Assembly (NCBI RefSeq): GCF_025630775.1
Contig: NZ_JAOSZE010000070.1
Coordinates: 1-36,971 of the forward strand
Direction: 5' to 3'
Length of the DNA stretch: 36,971 nt
Source: Actinoplanes sp. KI2
GTDB lineage: Bacteria; Actinomycetota; Actinomycetes; Mycobacteriales; Micromonosporaceae
The notes beneath the pieces are model-generated. The model saw nothing but the letters and a program-made list of their open reading frames with translations. It searched no databases and had not been told where the DNA came from. Below, piece by piece: positions 6,833 through 14,221 of the stretch. How positions within the stretch are numbered: position 1 is the stretch's first letter; each line of letters starts with the position of its first letter. The position numbers and the translations under genes were made by a program.

Positions 6833-8754
6833 TACTTCGCCTCCGTCTTGCCCGCGCCGGGCAGTGCATCGAACTCGGCCAGTTCTGGTTCGGTCAGATA
6901 TTTCGACAGCTCGGCGCGGTCGAACAGGGTGATCAGTTCCTCGCGCATCTTCGGCAGCGGCTTGCGTTCCAGGTGGACGTCGCCGGAGCCGTCGACCGAG
7001 CAGACCAGGTTGACCTTGCGCCAGTCGGGGTTCATACCCGGGAAGTCTTCTCGGGTGTGGCCGCCGCGCGACTCCTCCCGCTCCAGCGCCGCCTTCGCCG
7101 TGCACTCCGAGACGACCAGCATGTTGCGCAGGTCGAGGGCCAGGTGCCAGCCCGGGTTGTAGCGCCGGCCGCCGGTCGCGCCGACGTTGGCCACCCGCGC
7201 CTTGAGCTCCTGCAGCCGCTTGGCCGCGTCGGTCAGCTCGCCGGACCGCCGGATGATGCCGACCAGGTCGCCCATCACCGCCTGCAGGTCCTGCTGCAAC
7301 GTGTACGGGTTTTCGCCGCTCGCCCGGTTCAGCGGGGCGAGCGCCACGTCGACGGCCGACTCGACGTCGGCGGTGTCGACCTTGGGCCGCTTGGTGAGCG
7401 CGTCGACGTACGCCGCCGCGTGCTCGCCGGCCCGCTTGCCGAAGACCAGCAGGTCGGAGAGCGAGTTGCCGCCGAGCCGGTTGGACCCGTGCATGCCGCC
7501 GGACACCTCGCCGGCCGCGAACAGGCCGTTCACCGTGCCGGACGCGGCCGCCGTGTCCGGGTCGACCTCGACGCCCCCCATCACGTAGTGACAGGTCGGC
7601 CCGACCTCCATCGGCTCCTTGGTGATGTCGACGTCGGCCAGCTCCTTGAACTGGTGGTGCATCGACGGCAGGCGTTTGATGATGGTCTCGGCCGGCATCC
7701 GGGTGGAGACGTCGAGGTAGACGCCGCCGGCCGGGGTGCCACGACCCGCCTTGACCTCGCTGTTGATCGCCCGAGCCACCTCGTCGCGGGGCAGCAGCTC
7801 CGGCGGGCGGCGGTTGTTGTCCGGGTCGGTGTACCAGCGGTCGGCTTCCTCCTCGGTGTCCGCGTACTGCTTGCGGAACACGTCGGGGACGTAGTTGAAC
7901 ATGAACCGCTTGCCCTCGGAGTTGCGCAGCACGCCGCCGTCGCCCCGGACCGACTCGGTGACCAGGATGCCCTTGACGCTGGGCGGCCAGACCATGCCGG
8001 TCGGGTGGAACTGGAGGAACTCCATGTTGATCAGCGTGGCGCCGGCGCGCAGGGCGAGGGCGTGGCCGTCACCCGTGTACTCCCAGGAGTTGGAGGTGAC
8101 CTTGTAGCTGCGGCCGACGCCGCCGGTCGCGAGGACCACGGCCGGCGCCTCCAGCAGGAGAAACTCGCCGGACTCGCGGTAGTACCCGAAGGCGCCCGCG
8201 ACGCGGTCGCCGTCGAGCATCAGCTCGGTGATCGTGGTTTCGGCGAAGACGCGGATCTTCGACTCGTAGTTTCCGGTCGCGGCGTAGTCCTCCTGCTGGA
8301 GGGACACGATCTTCTGCTGGAGCGTACGGATCAGCTCGAGGCCGGTGCGGTCGCCGACGTGGGCGAGGCGAGGGTACTCGTGGCCGCCGAAGTTCCGTTG
8401 CGAGATCTTGCCGTCCTTGGTGCGGTCGAAGAGCGCGCCGTAGGTCTCCAGCTCCCAGATCCGCTCCGGCGCCTCCTTGGCGTGCAGCTCGGCCATCCGG
8501 AAGTTGTTCAGGAACTTGCCGCCGCGCATGGTGTCGCGGAAGTGCACCATCCAGTTGTCGCGCGAGTTCACGTTGCCCATCGCGGCGGCCGCGCCGCCCT
8601 CGGCCATGACCGTGTGCGCCTTGCCGAAGAGTGACTTCGAGATGATCGCCGTGCGCTTCCCGGCCAGCCGGGCCTCGATCGCCGCGCGCAGGCCGGCGCC
8701 GCCGGCGCCGATCACGACGACGTCATAGTGGTGCCGTTCGATTCGTGTGGTCAT
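6832..8754 (-). CDS. sdhA: Succinate dehydrogenase flavoprotein subunit
   Basis: A 640-residue catalytic subunit oxidising succinate to fumarate in the TCA cycle. The N-terminal FAD-binding segment is DVVVIGAGGAGLRAAIEA (residues 11-28). His47 in KAHTVMAEGG is the expected covalent FAD site. The substrate region includes FLQFHPTGMVWPP, the RLGGNSLSDLLVFGKRAG block late in the flavin domain, and a helical C-terminal domain rich in Arg and Glu. Length fits the actinobacterial Sdh1-type enzyme. It starts 12 nt after sdhC and overlaps sdhB by one base. No oddity seen. Confidence 0.96.
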   Translation of the reverse strand: MTTRIERHHYDVVVIGAGGAGLRAAIEARLAGKRTAIISKSLFGKAHTVMAEGGAAAAMGNVNSRDNWMVHFRDTMRGGKFLNNFRMAELHAKEAPERIWELETYGALFDRTKDGKISQRNFGGHEYPRLAHVGDRTGLELIRTLQQKIVSLQQEDYAATGNYESKIRVFAETTITELMLDGDRVAGAFGYYRESGEFLLLEAPAVVLATGGVGRSYKVTSNSWEYTGDGHALALRAGATLINMEFLQFHPTGMVWPPSVKGILVTESVRGDGGVLRNSEGKRFMFNYVPDVFRKQYADTEEEADRWYTDPDNNRRPPELLPRDEVARAINSEVKAGRGTPAGGVYLDVSTRMPAETIIKRLPSMHHQFKELADVDITKEPMEVGPTCHYVMGGVEVDPDTAAASGTVNGLFAAGEVSGGMHGSNRLGGNSLSDLLVFGKRAGEHAAAYVDALTKRPKVDTADVESAVDVALAPLNRASGENPYTLQQDLQAVMGDLVGIIRRSGELTDAAKRLQELKARVANVGATGGRRYNPGWHLALDLRNMLVVSECTAKAALEREESRGGHTREDFPGMNPDWRKVNLVCSVDGSGDVHLERKPLPKMREELITLFDRAELSKYLTEPELAEFDALPGAGKTEAK

Positions 8755-8766
8755 CGTCGTCGCCCC

Positions 8767-9591
8767 TCAGCCGATGAATCGCAGGTCGGAGAACCAGTGG
8801 GCGGAAACGGCCATGATGTAGAAGTCGGTCAGCGCGAGCGTGCCCAGCGTGATCCAGGCGAGCCCCATGTGCCTCGTGTTCAGCTTCGAGACGAAGGTCC
8901 AGAACCGATAGCGCACCGGGTGCTTGGAGAAGTGTTTGAGCCGGCCCCCGGCGATGTGCCGGCAGGAGTGGCAGGACAACGTGTACGCCCAGAGCATCAC
9001 CACGTTGACGACCAGGACGATGTTGCCGAGCCCGAAACCGAACCCGCTGGGGCTGTGGAAGGCGCGGATCGCGTCCCAGGTGTTGATGAGCGAGATGATC
9101 CCGGCGGCGAAGAACGCATACCGATGAACGTTCTGGAAGATCAGCGGGAAGCGTGTTTCGCCGGTGTATTTCTGATGCCCGTCGGGCACCGCACAGGCCG
9201 GCGGCGACAGCCAGAAGGCGCGGTAATACGCCTTCCGGTAGTAATAGCAGGTAAGCCGGAACAGCAGCAGGAACGGCAGCGTGAACGCGGCCTCGGGGAT
9301 GAACCAAGCGCTGGGCAGCGGCGTGCCGAACTCGGCTGAGCCCTCGACGCACCGGTCGGTAATACACGGTGAGTAGAACGGCGTTAGGTAATGGTAATCC
9401 GACACGAAATACCACTTGTGCATAAAGACGCGGACGGTCGCGTATGTGACCCAGGCCGCGAGTCCCACGAAGGTGATAAGTGGGGGGAACCACCATCGGT
9501 CGGTGCGCAACGTTTTCGCCGCGATCGCTGCGCGGTTACGCCCCGCGCGATCGTCGGCCGGCCCCGTCGGCCTCGTTGCCGTCGTCGTCAT
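8767..9591 (-). CDS. sdhC: Succinate dehydrogenase membrane anchor, five-helix Sdh1 type
   Basis: A 274-residue membrane subunit with five predicted helices (about 36-57, 97-117, 155-173, 189-206, 242-264) that anchors SdhAB and reduces menaquinone. After helix 4 comes CHSCRH (207-212), with further His at 220 and 224 and a short cysteine pair, PCITDRC, at 76-81. From memory, a membrane-embedded Rieske-type [2Fe-2S] cluster was reported in mycobacterial Sdh1; two Cys plus His in this motif would be suitable ligands, but that is inference. ATG 9591 has a good Shine-Dalgarno (AGGAG) upstream; earlier starts lack one. First gene of the operon. Confidence 0.93.
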   Translation of the reverse strand: MTTTATRPTGPADDRAGRNRAAIAAKTLRTDRWWFPPLITFVGLAAWVTYATVRVFMHKWYFVSDYHYLTPFYSPCITDRCVEGSAEFGTPLPSAWFIPEAAFTLPFLLLFRLTCYYYRKAYYRAFWLSPPACAVPDGHQKYTGETRFPLIFQNVHRYAFFAAGIISLINTWDAIRAFHSPSGFGFGLGNIVLVVNVVMLWAYTLSCHSCRHIAGGRLKHFSKHPVRYRFWTFVSKLNTRHMGLAWITLGTLALTDFYIMAVSAHWFSDLRFIG

Positions 9592-9665
9592 TCGATCTCC
9601 TGATGTGCCCTGTCCAAGTGACCCGGCTGTTAACGGGCGGAGGCGCCCACAGCCGCCGTGCGTCC

Positions 9666-9686
9666 GTGATGTGTGGCACACGTTAC
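9666..9686. promoter_or_regulatory. Imperfect palindrome upstream of sdhC, possible operator
   Basis: GTGATGTGTG-G-CACACGTTAC is a 21-bp palindrome with 8 of 10 arm positions matching, 75 bp upstream of sdhC. The GTGTG/CACAC core is loosely like Crp/Fnr-family sites. The cognate regulator is unknown. Confidence 0.35.
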
Positions 9687-9796
9687 GCCTGGGCTCGGAC
9701 AGTTTTTGGCTCAGGGATGATGTCTATGTCACAAATCCGAGACCCGCTCGCATCGACATGGGCAAACAAGGTAGTGGATCTTGGAAATCCGGGCCG

Positions 9797-10663
9797 TCAG
9801 AGCTCGGGCACGGCCAGCCGGCGGATCGATCCGGCGCATGGCTCCGGCGACCATTGCACCAGCTGGTCGGCCACGGCCGTGCCGTCGTCGGTCCTCGGCG
9901 CGACGTAGAAGGCCGGCGTACGGGATTTGGCCTGGCGGTCCAGCGCGTCCGCGAAGACGGTCCGCGCGTCGAGCAGCTGCCGCCAGGCATCCGCGTCCCG
10001 CTGCGTGCCCAGCCGGTCGACGTAGATGCGCACGGCCGCGTTCTCGTCCCGGATAGCGGTGGCCCGCGCGGCCGGGCCGGTGGTCGCTCCCGGCGGGACC
10101 AGGCGGTTGAGCCGCCTCTCCAGGTCCAGGCAGTCGTTCTCGCGCACGGTCCGGGCCGCGCGGGCGTCGGCGGCGCGGTCGCGCACGCCGTTGACCGCCG
10201 AGACCACGGAGAGCGCGCCGGCGCAGAGCGCGACGGCGACGATCGCGGCGGCGACCGCAATGCCGGTGACGAACCAGCGGCGGCGACGACGGTCGGCATC
10301 GCCGGGGTTGGCCGGCAGCGGCCCGAAGCTGAGCAGCCGTCGCCGGGCGGACGGCCGGGCGGCAGTCGTGGCCGCGGTGCCCCCGCTCGACCCGGCTGCA
10401 TCGCCCGGGCCCGCACCCGCTGCGGTCGCCCCACCCTCGACCGGCGCGCTAGAGCCGCCGACCGGCGCGGTCACGCCGCCCTCAGCCGGCCCGGTCACAC
10501 TGCCCCCAGCCGGCCCGGTCACGCCGCCGTCGTCCGGCGCGGCAACGCCGCCGCCGACTCGCGTGGTCGCGTCGTCGCCGGCCTGCGCAGGCGCGCCCAA
10601 CCCGCCGATCGAGAGTTCGCCGGTCGGCGTGTCGTCATCCGCGTTGCGCGGAGTGTCGCTCAC
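9797..10663 (-). CDS. Single-pass membrane protein with Gly/Pro/Val-repeat N-terminus, unknown function
   Basis: A 288-residue protein I do not recognise. Residues 1-105 are low complexity, with loose repeats of the type GGVTGPAGG / GGVTAPVGG seen also as repeats in the DNA. A basic stretch (RRRRRW, 125-130) precedes one transmembrane helix (about 131-153). The rest is a roughly 135-residue extracytoplasmic domain with an Arg/Asp-rich helical start and two cysteines (in ENDCLDLE and SPEPCAGS) that could form a disulfide. GTG 10663 is the only start fitting the composition. Topology suggests cytoplasmic N-terminus, exported C-terminus. It lies between the sdh operon and tldE with no clear functional link. 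Confidence 0.65.
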   Translation of the reverse strand: MSDTPRNADDDTPTGELSIGGLGAPAQAGDDATTRVGGGVAAPDDGGVTGPAGGSVTGPAEGGVTAPVGGSSAPVEGGATAAGAGPGDAAGSSGGTAATTAARPSARRRLLSFGPLPANPGDADRRRRRWFVTGIAVAAAIVAVALCAGALSVVSAVNGVRDRAADARAARTVRENDCLDLERRLNRLVPPGATTGPAARATAIRDENAAVRIYVDRLGTQRDADAWRQLLDARTVFADALDRQAKSRTPAFYVAPRTDDGTAVADQLVQWSPEPCAGSIRRLAVPEL

Positions 10664-10700
10664 CGGCTCAGTGAAGCACGCCGGTCAATGCTGGGCCGGA

Positions 10701-12143
10701 TCATCCGGAGGCGTTTCCGGTGAGGTTCCAGCTGGCCAGGTGCACGGCCGGGGCCGCGTACCGGACGCCCGACCAGCGATCGGGCAGCAGCACCGACTCG
10801 CTGCCGATGCCACGGACCAGGCCGATGCCGAGCGCCTGCGGATAGGACTGGGTGAACCGCATGTTGCTCACCGCCGAGGTGACCTCGCCGTCCTCCACCA
10901 GCCACACCCCGTTGCGGGTCAGGCCGGTGACCACCAGGCTTTTCGGGTCGAGCACCCGGGTGTACCAGAAGTCGGTGATGAGCAGCCCGCGCTCCATGCG
11001 CGCCACCAGCGGCCGGGCCGACTCGGCGGTCGGGCCCGGCTCCGCGGCCGGTGGCAGCACCGGCTCGGTCGAGGCGGGCGCCGCCTCGAGCCGCATGCTG
11101 GTCGCGACCGGCCCCCACGTACGCGACTCGCCCCAGGCGTGGCCGGTCGACTCGGTGGCCGCCTCGGCCGCCGTCCGGCGGTCGTGCGTCACCGCCTCGG
11201 TCACCCCGTCGCGGACCAGCACGAGCGTGTGCCGCGGCGTGCCCTCGCCGTCGAACGGCAGGCCCGGCGCCGGCTCACCCCGGCTGCCCACCGGGTCGTC
11301 GACAATGGTCACGGACGGGTCGAACTGCTCGGCGTTCAGCTCGGCGAACGACTGCCGCTGGTTGAACAGCTTGCCGTTGAAGCCGAACATCGCGAGGTTG
11401 CCGAGCATGTCGGCGACCGCCTCGGGCTCCAGCACCACCTCGTACCGCCCCGGCGGCAGCTCGACCGGGCGCCGGGCGGCCCGCGCCTTGGCCGCGGCTC
11501 GCGCGCCCAGCGCCGCGCCGTCGATGTCGGCGATCTGGCCGCTGGCCAGCCGGGCCACGCCGTCCGAACCGTCGACGCGGGCGATGCCGTCCATCGCGGC
11601 CTCGGCCGTGCGGCCCTCGACGGCGTGGCCGTCGCTGTTGGCGAAGGCGGCGGAGGCGTACACCGTGCGGCAGAAGCCGGCCGTCTCCAGCCCGCCGGCC
11701 GCCCGGACGAAATCGCGGACCCGCACGGCCCGCTCGCCCGGATCGGCCTGCGCGGTCGCCTCGTCGAAGCCGAAGTCGAGGCCCGAGTGCTGGCCCGAGC
11801 CGAAATGAGCGGCCGAGACATGCAGCGGCGTGGGCCGGGTCAGACCCGGCCAGGTCGGGTCGGGCGGGCTCAGCCGGGCCGCTTCGATCGTGCGGTCGAC
11901 CAGCGTGCGCAGGCCGTCCGCCGTGGTGATCGTGGTGGCGCCGGCCGACGTGCGGCCGTCCAGGTGCAGCCGCAGCCGTACGGTCGTGGTCGCCTCGGCC
12001 ACGTTCTGGTGGATGGCCGAGTTGGCGAACCTGGTCAGGGCCTCGGCGTTGTGCGACACCAGGACCTCGGCGTCCGCCGCCGGCCCGGTCGCGGCGCGGA
12101 CCAGCTCGATGACCCGGCCGGCCAGGTCCAGCTCGGCGTTCAT
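10701..12143 (-). CDS. pmbA: TldE/PmbA-family metalloprotease partner
   Basis: A 480-residue TldE (PmbA) family protein, the non-catalytic half of the TldD/TldE heterodimer, which trims peptides such as modified RiPP precursors and, in E. coli, microcin B17 and CcdA. It opens ELDLAGRVIELVRAATGPAADAEVLV and has family segments FARFANSAIHQN-like (seen as LTRFANSAIHQN), GRTSAGATT, and a C-terminal LITDFWYTRVLDPKSLVVTGLTRNGVWLVE. No HExxxH is present, as expected for TldE. ATG 12143 overlaps the tldD stop by 4 bp (ATGA), so expression is coupled. No RiPP precursor gene was seen nearby. Confidence 0.9.
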   Translation of the reverse strand: MNAELDLAGRVIELVRAATGPAADAEVLVSHNAEALTRFANSAIHQNVAEATTTVRLRLHLDGRTSAGATTITTADGLRTLVDRTIEAARLSPPDPTWPGLTRPTPLHVSAAHFGSGQHSGLDFGFDEATAQADPGERAVRVRDFVRAAGGLETAGFCRTVYASAAFANSDGHAVEGRTAEAAMDGIARVDGSDGVARLASGQIADIDGAALGARAAAKARAARRPVELPPGRYEVVLEPEAVADMLGNLAMFGFNGKLFNQRQSFAELNAEQFDPSVTIVDDPVGSRGEPAPGLPFDGEGTPRHTLVLVRDGVTEAVTHDRRTAAEAATESTGHAWGESRTWGPVATSMRLEAAPASTEPVLPPAAEPGPTAESARPLVARMERGLLITDFWYTRVLDPKSLVVTGLTRNGVWLVEDGEVTSAVSNMRFTQSYPQALGIGLVRGIGSESVLLPDRWSGVRYAAPAVHLASWNLTGNASG

Positions 12144-13576
12144 CCGCGCACCCCCACGCGTACGTTCGTGAAGCGGGCCGGCGCCGCCGGGTGACCGGTG
12201 TGCCCGACCTGGCCGGGCTGGCCCTTTCCGCAGTTCGGTGTGCCCCAGGCGACCGTCTCGGAGGAGAGCATGTCCATCGACTGCCAGAACTTGGGGCCGA
12301 TCCCGGTGTAGGTGGGGTTGCGCAGCAGGCGGCCGCGTTTGCCGTTCTTCACCTCGTACCCCATCTCGCAGCCGAATTGGAAGTTGAGCCGCCGGTCGTC
12401 GATCGACCAGGACCGGTTGGTCTCCATGAAGACCCCGTCGTCGGTGGCCGCGATGATCTCGTCGAGCGTGTGCGGCCCCGGCTCTAGGCCGACGTTGGTC
12501 ATCCGGACCATGGGCAGCCGGGCCCAGCCGTCGGAGCGCACGCTGCCGGCGTAGTCGAGCCCGGCCACGGCGGCCGAGTCGCGCCCGGCGAGCACGCCCA
12601 CCCAGATGCCGTCGCGCACGGCGTCGCGCTTGGTCGCCGGGGTGCCCTCGTCGTCGTACCCGAAGCTGCCCAGCGCGCCCGGGATGCGCGGGTCGATGGT
12701 GATGTTCATGAGCTCGGAGCCGTAGCGCAGGGAGCCCAGCTTTGCCAGGTCGAGCCAGCTGGTGCCGGCGAACGCGGCCTCCCACCCGAGGATGCGGTCG
12801 AGCTCGATGGCGTGCCCGACCGACTCATGGATCTGCAGGGCCAGCTGCTCGCTGCCGAGGATCAGCGTGGTCTCGCCGGCCGGGCAGAGCGGCGCGGTGA
12901 CCAGGGCGCGCGCCTCCTCGGCCATCCGCGGCGCGTTGGCGATCAGATCGAGCTCCTCGACCAGCTCCCAGCCGCGGGTGCCGAACTGCCCGCCGTACGA
13001 GGGCCAGGACCGGCGCTGCACCTCGCCGTCGCCGATGGCGCTCGCCCAGACGCCCGCGCCGCACTCGCGGATGTGCTGATCGATGCGGTGCCCGTCGCTG
13101 GAGACGAACCACTTGCGGGTGTCCCAGCTGCGGTAGAGCGCCTCGGCGAGGTCGGCGCCGGACCCCTTGGCCGCGTCGGTCGCCCGGACCAGCAGGTCGC
13201 CCTTGGCCGACAGGGACACCGAGGCCGGGTCGACCTCGCAGTCGCTCGCCCAGCTCGCCTCGCCGGCCCCGGCCGGCACCAGGTCGATCGGCGGCCCGGG
13301 AACGGTCGCGCTGGCCGCGGCGATCTGCGCGGCGCGCCGGCCGGCCGCCCGAGCGGCGCCGTCCGAGAGGTCGGGCATCGCGTAGAAACCCCAGCTGGAC
13401 CCCACCAGGGCGCGAACGCCGAGACCGGCGCTCTCGTCGGAGCTCAGATCCTCGACGGCGCCGTCGCGGGCGGTCATCGACTCGGTGCGGCGCACCATGA
13501 CGCGTGCGTCGGCGTAGCGCGCCCCGGCATCCAGAGCGGCCTGGACCGCCGAGGACGCCTCATCGAAGTGGCTCAT
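12140..13576 (-). CDS. tldD: TldD-family zinc metalloprotease
   Basis: A 478-residue TldD homologue, catalytic subunit of the TldD/TldE protease. The zinc motif HESVGH is at residues 250-255 (HExxxH), followed by ELDRILGWEAAFAGTSW. Further downstream are the family cysteine-free core GSFGYDDEGTPA and DEIIAATDDGVFMETNRSWSIDD. ATG 13576 has TAGGGT 6 nt upstream (leaderless -10). It forms an operon with tldE through a 4-bp overlap. The heterodimer acts in the cytoplasm as a peptide-degrading chamber; the native substrate here is unknown. Confidence 0.93.
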   Translation of the reverse strand: MSHFDEASSAVQAALDAGARYADARVMVRRTESMTARDGAVEDLSSDESAGLGVRALVGSSWGFYAMPDLSDGAARAAGRRAAQIAAASATVPGPPIDLVPAGAGEASWASDCEVDPASVSLSAKGDLLVRATDAAKGSGADLAEALYRSWDTRKWFVSSDGHRIDQHIRECGAGVWASAIGDGEVQRRSWPSYGGQFGTRGWELVEELDLIANAPRMAEEARALVTAPLCPAGETTLILGSEQLALQIHESVGHAIELDRILGWEAAFAGTSWLDLAKLGSLRYGSELMNITIDPRIPGALGSFGYDDEGTPATKRDAVRDGIWVGVLAGRDSAAVAGLDYAGSVRSDGWARLPMVRMTNVGLEPGPHTLDEIIAATDDGVFMETNRSWSIDDRRLNFQFGCEMGYEVKNGKRGRLLRNPTYTGIGPKFWQSMDMLSSETVAWGTPNCGKGQPGQVGHTGHPAAPARFTNVRVGVRG

Positions 13577-13582
13577 GCACCG

Positions 13583-13588
13583 ACCCTA
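13583..13588 (-). promoter_or_regulatory. Leaderless -10 element (TAGGGT) of tldD
   Basis: Read on the minus strand, TAGGGT lies 6 nt before ATG 13576. It fits the leaderless pattern seen across this window. Confidence 0.5.
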
Positions 13589-13608
13589 GGCGACCGGTAC
13601 GACAAAAC

Positions 13609-14159
13609 TCAGAGCGGCGGGGACAACTCGACCGGGTCGAGGACGGCGACCACCGGCTCCGTCAGCCGCAGCAGGTCACCGGGGCGGACGACGGCCTTCT
13701 CCACGTAGGTGTCGTCCACGAGCGCGTAGAGGTGCAAGGTGGCGCTGTCCTGCTCGACCAGGAGATACCACGGGATGCCGGCCGCGGCGTAGTAGTGCAT
13801 CTTGAGCACCTTGTCGGTCGCGGCGTTGGATGGCGAAGTGATCTCGCAGACCAGGAGCACGCTGTCGGCGTCGAGGACCAGCTTGTGTTCCATGTCCGTC
13901 GTGATGACGAGATCGGGGCTGGGTATGCGGTCCGGTTCAGCCGGAGGTTCGGTTCCGGCAGCACGCGGGAGCCGGCGTCCCGCGCCGGGGTGCGGAGGGC
14001 GGCGGCCAGCTCGCCGAGGACGTGTTGATGAGTGGTGGTGGAGCGGGGTGACATGTGCAGGCTTCCATCGAACAGCTCGATGCGAGCGGCTGTCTCGCCG
14101 AGGGCGAGGAAGTCCTCTTCGGTGATCGGCAGGCCGTCGATGGGAATGGCCGCGGTCAT
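13609..14159 (-). pseudogene. Frameshifted Uma2-family (DUF820) nuclease-like protein
   Basis: From ATG 14159, with a good Shine-Dalgarno (GGGAGG), the frame reads MTAAIPIDGLPITEEDFLAL ... IELFDGSLHMSPRSTTTHQH ... LPEPNLRLNR, a Uma2-family start. Family similarity then jumps frame near 13931-13935 and continues DRIPSPDLVITTDMEHKLVL, LLVCEITSPSNAATDKVLKM, YYAAAGIPWYLLVEQD to the stop at 13609. Adding one base at the junction (AACCGGACC, perhaps once AACCGGGACC) restores about 183 residues. The second half keeps the PD-(D/E)xK-like features: the Asp of PSPDLVI and the Glu of LVCEI. Either a recent mutation or a sequencing error; the upstream reading frame alone is not functional. Confidence 0.75.
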
Positions 14160-14221
14160 GGTGCCTCCCTTGCGATCGAGTTGCTGGCTCTCGCACAGAG
14201 ACTAGTCTCATGCCAACCGGT

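Noticed and set aside
10026..12194. 722-codon plus-strand frame opposite the tldE and membrane-protein genes
   Set aside because: No domain, composition typical of antisense of GC-rich genes; the minus-strand genes have family motifs.
13609..14159. Programmed frameshift in the Uma2 gene
   Set aside because: No slippery heptamer or downstream pseudoknot seen; a lost base in a GG run is simpler.
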